Assembly: GCF_003149745.1 (NCBI RefSeq)
Contig: NZ_QGEG01000001.1
Location: 868,001-932,000, forward strand
Length of the DNA: 64,000 bases
Source: Flagellimonas aquimarina
Lineage (GTDB): Bacteria > Bacteroidota > Bacteroidia > Flavobacteriales > Flavobacteriaceae
Direction: 5' to 3'
Numbering within the stretch: the stretch's first letter is position 1; the number at the start of each line of letters is the position of its first letter. The notes beneath the pieces are model-generated. The model saw only the letters and a program-made list of their open reading frames with translations, was not told where the DNA came from and did no database searches. Of this stretch, positions 44,164-52,833 are shown piece by piece. A program made the position numbers and the translations under genes.

Positions 44164-44834
44164 TGAAGTCCGTTAAAACTCAATTTGCAGTTAATCTATT
44201 GAGTATAGTTTCAGCATGTGCTGCAATTTATTTTGACTTTACTGATAATAGTATTCTTTACACATTCTTTAAGCCCTTGACCACTATTTTAATAATGTCA
44301 CTCTTATTATTTGTGAAAGGTACTCATGCACTAAAATTTAAAAACATTATCATAGCGGCTTTAATTTTCTGTTTATTGGGGGACATATTTTTACTGTGGG
44401 ATGATTATTTTGTTTTAGGATTAGCGTCCTTTTTGATTGGTCACCTATTATTTGCAACAGGCTTCATAAAACTTCGCGGATTTCACTTTAATTGGGTCTC
44501 ATTCATAATATTTTTTGCAATTGGTGCAGCCTTGCTAGTTTGGCTAAAGCCAGATTTAGAGGAGTTTGAACTACCAGTAACAATCTATGTTCTGGTCATC
44601 ACTTTTATGGCGTGGCAAGGAATAGGACTTTTTTTAGAAGATCAAAAGATAGCATATGTGTTCATAGCTTTGGCGGTGGTTTTATTTATGTTCTCTGATG
44701 CAATGATTGCAGTTGACAAATTTAAATCTCCGTTTAAGCTATCTGGATTGGTAATTTTAAGTTCATATTGGGGGAGCATTTTATTGATCGTGAATGCGAC
44801 ATATTTAATAACGACCAAAAAAATAAGTAGTTAA
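44163..44834 (+). CDS. Lysoplasmalogenase (YhhN/TMEM86 family)
   Basis: The 223-residue protein has about seven or eight membrane helices and the family's motifs LLGDIFLLWDD (near 72-82) and MFSDAMIA (near 180-187), whose acidic residues are thought to be catalytic. The family cleaves the vinyl-ether bond of lysoplasmalogens; in a flavobacterium without known plasmalogens the substrate is uncertain. The ATG at 44163 overlaps the CYTH stop codon. It is convergent with the amidohydrolase gene at a six-base distance. Confidence 0.85.
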   Translation: MKSVKTQFAVNLLSIVSACAAIYFDFTDNSILYTFFKPLTTILIMSLLLFVKGTHALKFKNIIIAALIFCLLGDIFLLWDDYFVLGLASFLIGHLLFATGFIKLRGFHFNWVSFIIFFAIGAALLVWLKPDLEEFELPVTIYVLVITFMAWQGIGLFLEDQKIAYVFIALAVVLFMFSDAMIAVDKFKSPFKLSGLVILSSYWGSILLIVNATYLITTKKISS

Positions 44835-44840
44835 AGTCTC

Positions 44841-46139
44841 CTATTCGTCAAGTTTCTTGTCAAGAGCTAAAATGGTATGTAACAAAACGTTGGCACCATT
44901 GGCCATATCTTCAGCTGAGGTAAACTCTTTAGGGGAATGACTTATTCCACCTTTGCTTGGTACAAAGATCATTCCGGTAGGTGCTATGGTTGCTATATCT
45001 TGGGCATCATGTCCAGCTCCACTGGGCATATATTTAAAAGTATATCCTAGTTTTGTTGTAGCAACTTCTATTTCCTTCTGAATTTCAATAGCGGTCAACG
45101 CAGGATTGGCGGTAGTATCCAATGGTAGGAATTCTATGGTCATATTGGAAGCAGCGGCTATCTCTTCGCCTTCTGTTTTTATAGCTTGGAATACTTTTTC
45201 AATTACAGCTGAGGACAAATCCCTAATCTCTAAACTGGCTACCACTCTACCGGGAATAACGTTAGGAGCGCCAGGTTCGGCATTAATACGTCCAACGGTG
45301 CCTACTTGACTACCTTCAAAGGCATTGGTAATTTCATTTACGGCAACAACGAATTTAGCAGCTGCCAATAGTGCATCTTGCCTAGCATTCATTGGTGTAG
45401 TACCTGCATGATTAGCAAAACCGGTAAAAACTACATCCCACCATTTAAGGCCAACAATACCTTCTACTATTCCAATATCTAGATTTTCTTTCTCGAGTAT
45501 ACCGCCCTGCTCAATATGAAGTTCTAAAAAGGCGGCCATGGCACCTTTTTTTCTGGTCACCTGGGCAATTTTTGTTGTATCGCCACCTAGCCTCATTATT
45601 CCTTCACCCATAGAAAAGCCGGTCGTATTTTCTACTTCAAAAGCTTTTGAGCTTAAGTGTCCGGACATAGCTCTGCTGCCCATAACACCGCCTTCCTCAT
45701 TCGAGAAAATGATAACCTCCAGAGGGTGTCTTGTCTTAATGTTGTTTTCATTTAGTATTTCAATGACTTCCAAGGCGGCCATAGAACCAACACAACCATC
45801 ATAATTTCCACCGTTGGGGACCCTATCAATATGAGAACCAAAAGAGATGACTTTTTTAGTTGCATCTTGACCTTTTCTATGACCAATAATATTACCGGCA
45901 AAGTCAATGGAAACATCCAAACCTTGAGTTTTTAAGGTTTGTACCACCCATTTTCTGGCTTCAATATCTGCATCACTAAAGGCGACTCTTTCCGTTTCTC
46001 CATTTTCTTGTAAACCAAACTTTGCTAGTTCAAAGATTCTGGCTTCAAGACGGTCTTGATCTACTTCCAGGTTTTTTTTCTGTGCAAAGATGGTGGCGGA
46101 TGCGAAAAAAGTGAGCAATGAGATACAGCGTAAAGTCAT
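44841..46139 (-). CDS. Secreted M20-family Zn-dependent amidohydrolase (AllC/HyuC-like)
   Basis: The 432-residue product has a short signal peptide (cleavage near IFAQ, 20) and metal-binding blocks SFGSHIDRVPNGGNYDG (near 97-113) and SNEEGG (near 146). The lid-domain segment HAGTTPM is also present. This is the N-carbamoyl-L-amino-acid hydrolase/allantoate amidohydrolase subgroup. These enzymes are usually cytoplasmic, so the signal peptide is a mild oddity and suggests a periplasmic role. Substrate unknown. Confidence 0.9.
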   Translation of the reverse strand: MTLRCISLLTFFASATIFAQKKNLEVDQDRLEARIFELAKFGLQENGETERVAFSDADIEARKWVVQTLKTQGLDVSIDFAGNIIGHRKGQDATKKVISFGSHIDRVPNGGNYDGCVGSMAALEVIEILNENNIKTRHPLEVIIFSNEEGGVMGSRAMSGHLSSKAFEVENTTGFSMGEGIMRLGGDTTKIAQVTRKKGAMAAFLELHIEQGGILEKENLDIGIVEGIVGLKWWDVVFTGFANHAGTTPMNARQDALLAAAKFVVAVNEITNAFEGSQVGTVGRINAEPGAPNVIPGRVVASLEIRDLSSAVIEKVFQAIKTEGEEIAAASNMTIEFLPLDTTANPALTAIEIQKEIEVATTKLGYTFKYMPSGAGHDAQDIATIAPTGMIFVPSKGGISHSPKEFTSAEDMANGANVLLHTILALDKKLDE

Positions 46140-46224
46140 ACGCTAAATATAGCTATAAAAGAGAAATTTAGGCAGTGCAAGGAGTTCACTTACAGCATAG
46201 ACCTAGATGGTATAAAAAAATAGC

Positions 46225-47244
46225 TTAAAAAGCAGACTTAAACTGCTCTAAAAAACGAATGTCATTTTCGCTCAATAAACGTATATCGGAGATTTGATGA
46301 AGCAATAATGCAATACGATCAATACCCATGCCAAAGGCAAAACCAGAATACACTTCTGGATCAATACCGCAATTCTGCAATACATTGGGATCTACCATGC
46401 CACACCCCATTATTTCTAGCCAACCGGTACCTTTGGTCATACGATAATCCGTTTCTGTTTCAAGACCCCAATACACATCAACTTCTGCACTTGGTTCCGT
46501 AAACGGAAAGTAAGAAGGACGCAAGCGAATCTTTGATTTACCAAACATTTCAGAGGTGAAATATTGTAATGTTTGTTTTAAATCGGCAAATGAAACATCC
46601 TTATCTACATACAAGCCCTCAACTTGGTGAAAGAAACAATGTGAACGGGCAGAAATGGCCTCGTTTCGATATACTCTTCCCGGTGATATTGTGCGAATAG
46701 GAGGTTTGTTGTTTTCCATATAACGCACTTGAACAGATGAAGTGTGTGTGCGCAACAGAACATCTGGGTCTGTCTGTATAAAGAAAGTATCCTGCATATC
46801 TCTGGCAGGGTGATATTCAGGAAGGTTAAGCGCTGTAAAGTTGTGCCAATCATCTTCAATCTCTGGCCCTTCTGAAACATTAAAACCAATTCTTGAAAAA
46901 ATATCAATGATTTGGTTTTTTACAATGGAAATAGGATGTCTTGCCCCAATTTCCATTGGTTCTCCCGGTCTGGTTAAATCGCCATATTTTCCTTTTGTTT
47001 CCGCAGAATTTTCTAAAGCCGTTTTTAAGGAATTAACTTTATCAGTGGCATTGTTTTTTAATTGGTTTATAGCCTGTCCAAATTCTTTCTTCTGCTCATT
47101 TGGCACGTTTTTGAATTCGGCAAAGAACGTGTTCAAAAGCCCCTTTTTTCCTAAATATTTAATTCGGAAAGATTCTATTTCATCTTTTGAGGTTGAAGTA
47201 AATTGTTCTACTTCACTTAAATGTTCTTTAATGGTGTCGATCAT
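46225..47244 (-). CDS. pheS: Phenylalanine-tRNA ligase alpha subunit
   Basis: The 339-residue length is standard. An N-terminal coiled-coil tRNA-binding region (about 1-90) precedes the class II catalytic core, with motif 2 in RVYRNEAISARSHCFFHQVEG (in part) and motif 3 in GFAFGMGIDRIALL near 307-320. It charges tRNA-Phe together with the PheT beta subunit, which is not in this window. Confidence 0.97.
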   Translation of the reverse strand: MIDTIKEHLSEVEQFTSTSKDEIESFRIKYLGKKGLLNTFFAEFKNVPNEQKKEFGQAINQLKNNATDKVNSLKTALENSAETKGKYGDLTRPGEPMEIGARHPISIVKNQIIDIFSRIGFNVSEGPEIEDDWHNFTALNLPEYHPARDMQDTFFIQTDPDVLLRTHTSSVQVRYMENNKPPIRTISPGRVYRNEAISARSHCFFHQVEGLYVDKDVSFADLKQTLQYFTSEMFGKSKIRLRPSYFPFTEPSAEVDVYWGLETETDYRMTKGTGWLEIMGCGMVDPNVLQNCGIDPEVYSGFAFGMGIDRIALLLHQISDIRLLSENDIRFLEQFKSAF

Positions 47245-47429
47245 GGTCGCTAGCGCTATTGGCCGACAAATTTAGCAAATTGTGTTTGAATATATATGCA
47301 ATAAGGAAATGAAGGGTAATTCACCCCAAAGATTACTTAACTATGGGTGCCCACGAGAAGGATGGTTTGGGAAATATCCATACTTCTAAGGGGTATGGCA
47401 ACTGTAAAAATTAGGATTACCCTATAAAT

Positions 47430-49292
47430 TTAAGCAGGAAACGTGTCCTTTACATTTAGGTTAATCCAATTCATACAACTTTTAAAATCTTCAAAAATGT
47501 GTTCCTTTGGTATTAAATCAGGAATGATATCAATCCGCTCCATCATGTATCTAGGTTGATCAAGAATTTCTACCAATAACACATAAACATCTCTATTTTT
47601 CAAGTCTTGTAAGACATCTTCCATGGCATATAGCCCTGTCTGGTCCATGTATTGCATTCTTCCCATTCTTATAATTACAGTAGATGCGGTATTTGGAATT
47701 TGATCCGCTAGCTGTTGGAATTCACTGGTCGAACCAAAAAATAAAGGGCCTTTAACATGTTTGATGAAAACCTCTTCTGTTAAGTTTTTTGGAAAATCTT
47801 TTTCGTCTGCCCAAGCTTTTTCTTTGGACAGAGGTTTTACATCTGATCGTTTGGCAGTTAAATCCCCCATTTTTTTCATAAACATTAAAGAGGCAAAAAC
47901 TAGTCCTATCCCTACTGCATATACTAGATTCCAAATAGAGGAGAGTACCATGACAGCTAACATTATTATTACTTCTGAACTAAGTTTAAGGGGCCCTAGT
48001 TTAATATCTTTTGGAAGATAAGGTATTGCCTTTAAGCCCTTATAATCCATTACTCCAATTCCCACGGTGACCAAAATACCAGCCAAGACAGCCGCTGGAA
48101 TTTGAGATGCAACTGGCCCTAATGCTAAAAGAATAACCAATAAAAGGATACCTGCCACCATTCCCGAAAGTCTGGTTTTTCCTCCAGAATTAATATTGAC
48201 CACAGTTCTAATGGTAGCTCCGGCCCCAGGAATACCACCAAAAAGTGCGGCAACGCTATTCCCTATTCCTTGACCAACCAATTCCTTATTAGGTTTGTGC
48301 TTGGTTTGTGTCATATTATCCGCAACTACTGAGGTTAAAAGAGAATCAATGGCACCTAGAAGGGCCAAGGTCAAAGCGGTAAAAACATATGGGGTAATAG
48401 ACCCTATTTTGAATTCTGTAAAAATTTCCATGTTCGGGATTGGCAACCCACTTGGAATTTCTTCAATCGGGCGATAGGGCAACCCAAACCCAAATGCTAT
48501 TCCTGAAACTATAATTAGCGCTACTAGAGTGCTTGGAACAGCAGTAGTTACTCTTTTAAATCCATAAATAATAAAAATAGTGGCCAAAGCAAGTGCCAAT
48601 TCAAGCCAGTTAACACTTTTTAAGGCACGCGGCAATACTTTTAAAGTGCCAATTACTCCTGAAGCATCTTTTGCGGCCAATGTTTCAGCCTCTTTTTGCA
48701 TGTCTGCTGGAGTAATTTCCTCTGCTCTTTTGATAGTCTCTTCAAAATCCTCAAGAACTAATATTCCTTCGCCAGCTTCTTCTTTAAGAATATTCTCCAG
48801 TATTTCTTCTTCTGCATCTGCCATAAAGCGACTAACATATTGAGCATCTTCTTTAGGATAATAGCCAATGGCAGGAAGGACTTGTGTAACCAAAATAATT
48901 ACACCAATGGCGGTCATAAAACCTGAAACAACCGGGTATGGAATATACTTTATGTATTTTCCCAACCCCATGAGCCCAAGGCCAATTTGCATAATGCCAG
49001 CCAAAAGGAATATGGTTAAAATTGAGGGAAGTGCCTTTGCAATGTCACCATCGTTAATGGCAACAATTCCGCCAATAACAACCATACTTACCGCGGTCAT
49101 AGGTGCTGTAGGACCAGAAATTTGGGTATTTGTCCCTCCAAAAAGAGCGGCAAAAAAACTAATGAAAATTGCACCGTACAACCCAGCACTTGGCCCAAGT
49201 CCCGAGCTCACACCAAAAGCAAGAGCCAAAGGTAGGGCTACAATACCGGCTGTGATTCCACCAAATAAATCTCCTTTAAAATGCTTGAACAT
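47430..49292 (-). CDS. SulP family anion transporter (620 residues)
   Basis: This SulP/SLC26 protein has the N-terminal signature GITAGIVALPLALAFGVSSG, about 10-12 membrane helices and a C-terminal STAS domain (about 490-610). An acidic insertion of about 90 residues (near 150-230, rich in Glu) sits between membrane helices. SulP proteins carry sulfate or bicarbonate. The adjacent beta-carbonic anhydrase and second SulP gene favour bicarbonate. It lies 115 bases downstream of the carbonic anhydrase on the same strand. Confidence 0.92.
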   Translation of the reverse strand: MFKHFKGDLFGGITAGIVALPLALAFGVSSGLGPSAGLYGAIFISFFAALFGGTNTQISGPTAPMTAVSMVVIGGIVAINDGDIAKALPSILTIFLLAGIMQIGLGLMGLGKYIKYIPYPVVSGFMTAIGVIILVTQVLPAIGYYPKEDAQYVSRFMADAEEEILENILKEEAGEGILVLEDFEETIKRAEEITPADMQKEAETLAAKDASGVIGTLKVLPRALKSVNWLELALALATIFIIYGFKRVTTAVPSTLVALIIVSGIAFGFGLPYRPIEEIPSGLPIPNMEIFTEFKIGSITPYVFTALTLALLGAIDSLLTSVVADNMTQTKHKPNKELVGQGIGNSVAALFGGIPGAGATIRTVVNINSGGKTRLSGMVAGILLLVILLALGPVASQIPAAVLAGILVTVGIGVMDYKGLKAIPYLPKDIKLGPLKLSSEVIIMLAVMVLSSIWNLVYAVGIGLVFASLMFMKKMGDLTAKRSDVKPLSKEKAWADEKDFPKNLTEEVFIKHVKGPLFFGSTSEFQQLADQIPNTASTVIIRMGRMQYMDQTGLYAMEDVLQDLKNRDVYVLLVEILDQPRYMMERIDIIPDLIPKEHIFEDFKSCMNWINLNVKDTFPA

Positions 49293-49347
49293 GGCCGTTA
49301 TGTTGGTTATAATAGTATTGCTCTCAAGATACTACTTTTGGGATACT

Positions 49348-49385
49348 AAAAAAGGCCAATGAAATGTTAAACACTGCCCTTTTTT
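49348..49385 (-). terminator. Imperfect terminator after carbonic anhydrase
   Basis: An imperfect stem (GG-CA-TG pairs with CA-TG-CC, mismatches inside) lies between A6 and T6 runs, 23 bases after the carbonic anhydrase stop. It probably separates this gene from the downstream SulP transporter. Confidence 0.5.
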
Positions 49386-49407
49386 AGTAATCAAATTTTA
49401 ACGTGGG

Positions 49408-50034
49408 TTATAGGTAATTAACCTTTCCATTTGAAATGTCGTACATGCCCCCAACAACAAGGATTTCTCCATTATCCTCCATTTCTTTTAAAACAGGACT
49501 TTGTTTCCTTATGTTATCAATGGTCATTTTTACATTTTTTTCGGCTACGGCATTTACAAAACCCAGATTTTTGGAAGTTCGTTGACTTTCATCAGTTGGT
49601 TCGGAAACCGCTGCTACAGCGGGTCTTATTTTGCTTAGGAGCTCTGTTAGGTTTCCCATTTTGGCATCATCACAGGCTCCTTTTACGGCTCCGCAACTAG
49701 TGTGGCCCAAAACCACGATTATTTTTGTGCCAGCCAGCTTACAGGCAAACTCCATACTGCCCAGAATATCTGGGTTGACAATATTACCGGCTACACGAGC
49801 ACTGAAAATGTCACCAACACCTTGATCAAAAATAAGCTCCGCTGAAACGCGTGAGTCTATACAACTAAGAATAGTTGCAAAGGGATATTGACCTGTTGTG
49901 GTTTCCGCTACCTGAGTCAATAGATTTCTATTTGCCATGTTTTGCTCAACAAAGCGCTTATTACCTTCTTTTAACAACTCCCATGCAGTGTTGGGATTTA
50001 ATGCTGCTTGAGTTTCTTTAGTTTGTGTGATCAT
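49408..50034 (-). CDS. Beta-carbonic anhydrase
   Basis: The 208-residue protein has zinc ligands Cys58, His111 and Cys114 and the Asp60-Arg62 dyad (CIDSR; GHTSCGAVKG). It interconverts CO2 and bicarbonate. No signal peptide was seen, so it is cytoplasmic. Its start codon lies 17 bases inside the end of the upstream SulP gene, so the transporter and enzyme are translationally coupled and likely form a bicarbonate uptake/use pair. Confidence 0.95.
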   Translation of the reverse strand: MITQTKETQAALNPNTAWELLKEGNKRFVEQNMANRNLLTQVAETTTGQYPFATILSCIDSRVSAELIFDQGVGDIFSARVAGNIVNPDILGSMEFACKLAGTKIIVVLGHTSCGAVKGACDDAKMGNLTELLSKIRPAVAAVSEPTDESQRTSKNLGFVNAVAEKNVKMTIDNIRKQSPVLKEMEDNGEILVVGGMYDISNGKVNYL

Positions 50035-51625
50035 ATTGTAAATTTTTATGTCGATTAATGTCTAATTGGAAAAATTGAATGTAACTATCAGGATTTTCTA
50101 CTACTCCTCTTTCGGAGATTAGCTTTATTCCTATGTTCTTGTTTTTGGCCTTTTCTGAAAAATCTTCTAAAATTTCGATAATGTCATTGTCCAAAAAGCG
50201 AGTTTTTCTTACATCCAATTCAAGGTATGAATTTTCAGGTAGACTATCTAGCTCTTTAAGAATTGCTCCTTTATTGAAAAACGTTACTTCTTCGGCCAGG
50301 GTCATTTTTATCTTGTGGGCCCCATTACTTTTATCTTCAATGTGCAAGAAGTGGGAGTTTTGGTAACTTTTAATCAAGATGACGATAATCCCTACGCCCA
50401 ATCCAAGACCTATTCCTATAAGCAAATCCGTAAAAACAATACCTAATACTGTTACTACAAAAGGAACAAACTGCTTCCAGCCTAGGAGATACATCTTTTT
50501 GAACAATCCTGGCTTTGCCAATTTATAACCTACTATGAAGAGGATAGCCGCCAATACAGATAACGGAATCATGTTTAACAATCTTGGGATAAGCATCACA
50601 GAGATCAACAGGAAAAAACCATGAATAATAGCTGATGCTTTAGTTCTACCTCCTGATTGTATGTTTGCGGAGCTACGCACAATTACCTGGGTAATGGGCA
50701 ATCCGCCTAACATGCCTGAAATACTGTTGCCAATTCCTTGGGCCAATAGTTCCTTGTTAGTTGGAGTAGTTCTCTTGTAGGGGTCCAATTTATCGGTTGC
50801 CTCAACGCATAACAAGGTCTCCAAACTGGCCACCAAAGCAATAGTAAAAGCGGTAATCCAAATTTCGGGCCTACCAATGACAGCGAAGTTTGGAAAGCTT
50901 AAAAGGTTTCCAAAAGTTTGGATGCTATCTGGTATGGGCACACTGACCAAATGCTCGCTGGAAATAGCCAATGATTCATTGTCTTTTGTAAAAATATAAT
51001 ACAGAATTCCAATAACAACAGCTACCAAAGGGCCTTGGACCAATTGAAATACTTTGGATTTTTTACTTAGTACCCTATCCCACAGTATAAGAATTAATAG
51101 TGCCGCTACAGCAACAAAGGTTGCTCCCGGACTAATAAAGTTTATGGCATTTATTATCTCACTAAAGGTGTTTTCTCCATCTACCTGGAAAAAAGAAAAA
51201 TTTCCTTCTGGATTTGCATCATAGCCGAAAAAGTGTGGAATTTGCTTTAGAATAATAATAATACCAATTCCTGTAAGCATTCCTTTAATAACGGAAGATG
51301 GAAAATAATAAGCTATTACTCCAGCTTTTAGAATACTAAAAATAATTTGGATGATCCCTCCTAGGACAACGGCTACAAGGAAATTTTCAAACCCTCCCAA
51401 GGTTCCTATTGCGGTCAATACGATTGCGGCCAATCCTGCTGCGGGACCACTTACTCCAATTTGAGAGCCACTTAGTGCCCCAACAATGATTCCGCCTACA
51501 ATACCGGCAATTAAGCCAGAAAATAGAGGGGCTCCACTGGCCAGGGCTATGCCCAAACAAAGAGGTAATGCTACAAAAAACACCACAACACTAGCTGGCA
51601 AGTCATTTTTTATATACTTGAACAT
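50018..51625 (-). CDS. SulP family transporter (535 residues), probable bicarbonate carrier
   Basis: The protein starts with a SulP N-terminus (DLPASVVVFFVALPLCLGIALASGAP, in part) and has about 11-12 membrane helices. It ends with a short STAS-like domain (about 440-530, with LELDVRKTRFLDNDIIEIL, in part). It overlaps the beta-carbonic anhydrase gene by 17 bases. This pairing is well known for bicarbonate-type SulP proteins. A GTCTTCAA/TTGAAGAC inverted repeat lies just upstream. Confidence 0.93.
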   Translation of the reverse strand: MFKYIKNDLPASVVVFFVALPLCLGIALASGAPLFSGLIAGIVGGIIVGALSGSQIGVSGPAAGLAAIVLTAIGTLGGFENFLVAVVLGGIIQIIFSILKAGVIAYYFPSSVIKGMLTGIGIIIILKQIPHFFGYDANPEGNFSFFQVDGENTFSEIINAINFISPGATFVAVAALLILILWDRVLSKKSKVFQLVQGPLVAVVIGILYYIFTKDNESLAISSEHLVSVPIPDSIQTFGNLLSFPNFAVIGRPEIWITAFTIALVASLETLLCVEATDKLDPYKRTTPTNKELLAQGIGNSISGMLGGLPITQVIVRSSANIQSGGRTKASAIIHGFFLLISVMLIPRLLNMIPLSVLAAILFIVGYKLAKPGLFKKMYLLGWKQFVPFVVTVLGIVFTDLLIGIGLGLGVGIIVILIKSYQNSHFLHIEDKSNGAHKIKMTLAEEVTFFNKGAILKELDSLPENSYLELDVRKTRFLDNDIIEILEDFSEKAKNKNIGIKLISERGVVENPDSYIQFFQLDINRHKNLQYDHTN

Positions 51626-51643
51626 GATGGTAAAATAGTTTAG

Positions 51644-51672
51644 TCTTCAAAATGTACATTAGATTGAAGACG
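51644..51672. promoter_or_regulatory. Inverted repeat upstream of the SulP-carbonic anhydrase operon
   Basis: GTCTTCAA and TTGAAGAC are separated by 13 bases, 18 bases before the SulP ATG. On the minus strand a TACATTTT box (one mismatch from TAnnTTTG) lies between the arms. The arrangement suits an operator covering the promoter, or an RNA hairpin in the leader. Confidence 0.45.
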
Positions 51673-51703
51673 GTTAAAAATTGATTAAAAGAAAACGGAA
51701 GTA

Positions 51704-52012
51704 TTATACCAATTTCCGTGGCGGTGGGAGAAGAATATCAGCCTTGAAATCTGAATTTGAGAAGATGTATTTGTCCCAGCCTTGCAGACAGTTTTGAAAG
51801 AAAACACTGTTGGAGGAGGCGAAATAGTTTAGAAATAAATTCTTTTCATCAAACTTTTTTTCAGACTCTTTTTCTTTGCTCTTTTCTTCTTCATTGGCAT
51901 CTATGAGAACTGCAAGGTCATGATCTTTATCCAACAATGGCGCTATGGATGGCGCCAATATGGAAAATATCAACATTACAGCAATAAAGGGAAAGGCAAT
52001 AGTTTTTAGCAA
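51704..52012 (-). CDS. Hypothetical protein, 102 residues
   Basis: The product has one N-terminal hydrophobic helix (about 4-26, signal or anchor), a very charged segment (EEEKSKEKESEKKFDEK) and a C-terminal DILLPPPRK. No family is recognised, although small proteins with this layout occur in flavobacteria. It lies downstream of batE on the same strand and could be the last gene of that transcript. Confidence 0.6.
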   Translation of the reverse strand: MLKTIAFPFIAVMLIFSILAPSIAPLLDKDHDLAVLIDANEEEKSKEKESEKKFDEKNLFLNYFASSNSVFFQNCLQGWDKYIFSNSDFKADILLPPPRKLV

Positions 52013-52068
52013 AGCTCGGTTTTAAAACAAAAATAATAGTAAAGCTATTAGTTATTGTTAAATAAAAT

Positions 52069-52833
52069 TTAAAAATCTTTCAACAATCTTAAGTTTTCCT
52101 CAAGCAACCATCCGGTTTGCCCGTCCGAAAGCCTAATTTTCTTCCAATCATTGAGTTTTTCAAGAACATTGACCTTTGTTCCTTCATGCAGTGTAAAGAC
52201 TACTTCACTGTTGTTATTTGGCTCAGAGGTAATCTTTATTTCTTTGCTAAAGATAATTGCTGGATTATCCGATTTAAAGTCCTGATATTGCAAATAGGCA
52301 ATTAAGATACTTAACACTCCAAGTATCATTGACAGCATACTCGCAATAAATGCAACACGTTTCTGTGATGCAAAACGTAAGAAAAAATAGGTCAAATAGG
52401 CCAAAACAAACAAAATAAACAAAGATACGGCCAAATAGGCCCATTGATCAAAGGACAGGATATTTACAAAATTGCTATACAATTGTGCTATTTCCGTTTT
52501 TGGCATTTTTTCAACAGCGTCTAACCTCATGTTCTGGGCATACCCTAGATTGTTTAGGATTTCGCTATCATTCGGTTTTAAAAGAAGTGCTTTCTCATAA
52601 TAAAAGATGCTTGGGCCAATGGCATTAAGTTTGTAGTGGCAATTTCCCAAATTAAAATAAAGCTCTGCGGAATGTTCCCCATTCTTAAGAATCTGCTCAT
52701 ATTTTTCAATGGCCTTGGTGTATTCACCCTTATTATAGTTTTCGGTAGCAGCAGTAAAAAGGGAATTGTTTTGAGCTATCCCAAAGCAGAACGAAAACAA
52801 ACAGATTAACAATGACAGCTTTTTTATGCTCAT
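52069..52833 (-). CDS. batE: BatE: TPR and SH3-domain protein of the Bat operon
   Basis: The 254-residue protein has a signal peptide (to about 20), two to three TPR units (25-100), two membrane helices (about 138-190) and a C-terminal SH3-like domain (about 205-250, with GQTGWLLEENL). This is the BatE layout. It overlaps the batD stop by four bases (ATGA). The Bat proteins of Bacteroidota are linked to aerotolerance and envelope stress, but their chemistry is not established. Confidence 0.88.
   Translation of the reverse strand: MSIKKLSLLICLFSFCFGIAQNNSLFTAATENYNKGEYTKAIEKYEQILKNGEHSAELYFNLGNCHYKLNAIGPSIFYYEKALLLKPNDSEILNNLGYAQNMRLDAVEKMPKTEIAQLYSNFVNILSFDQWAYLAVSLFILFVLAYLTYFFLRFASQKRVAFIASMLSMILGVLSILIAYLQYQDFKSDNPAIIFSKEIKITSEPNNNSEVVFTLHEGTKVNVLEKLNDWKKIRLSDGQTGWLLEENLRLLKDF

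Noticed and set aside
47245..47429. Search for a terminator or small gene between the SulP gene and pheS
   Set aside because: No hairpin with T-run and no credible frame was seen.
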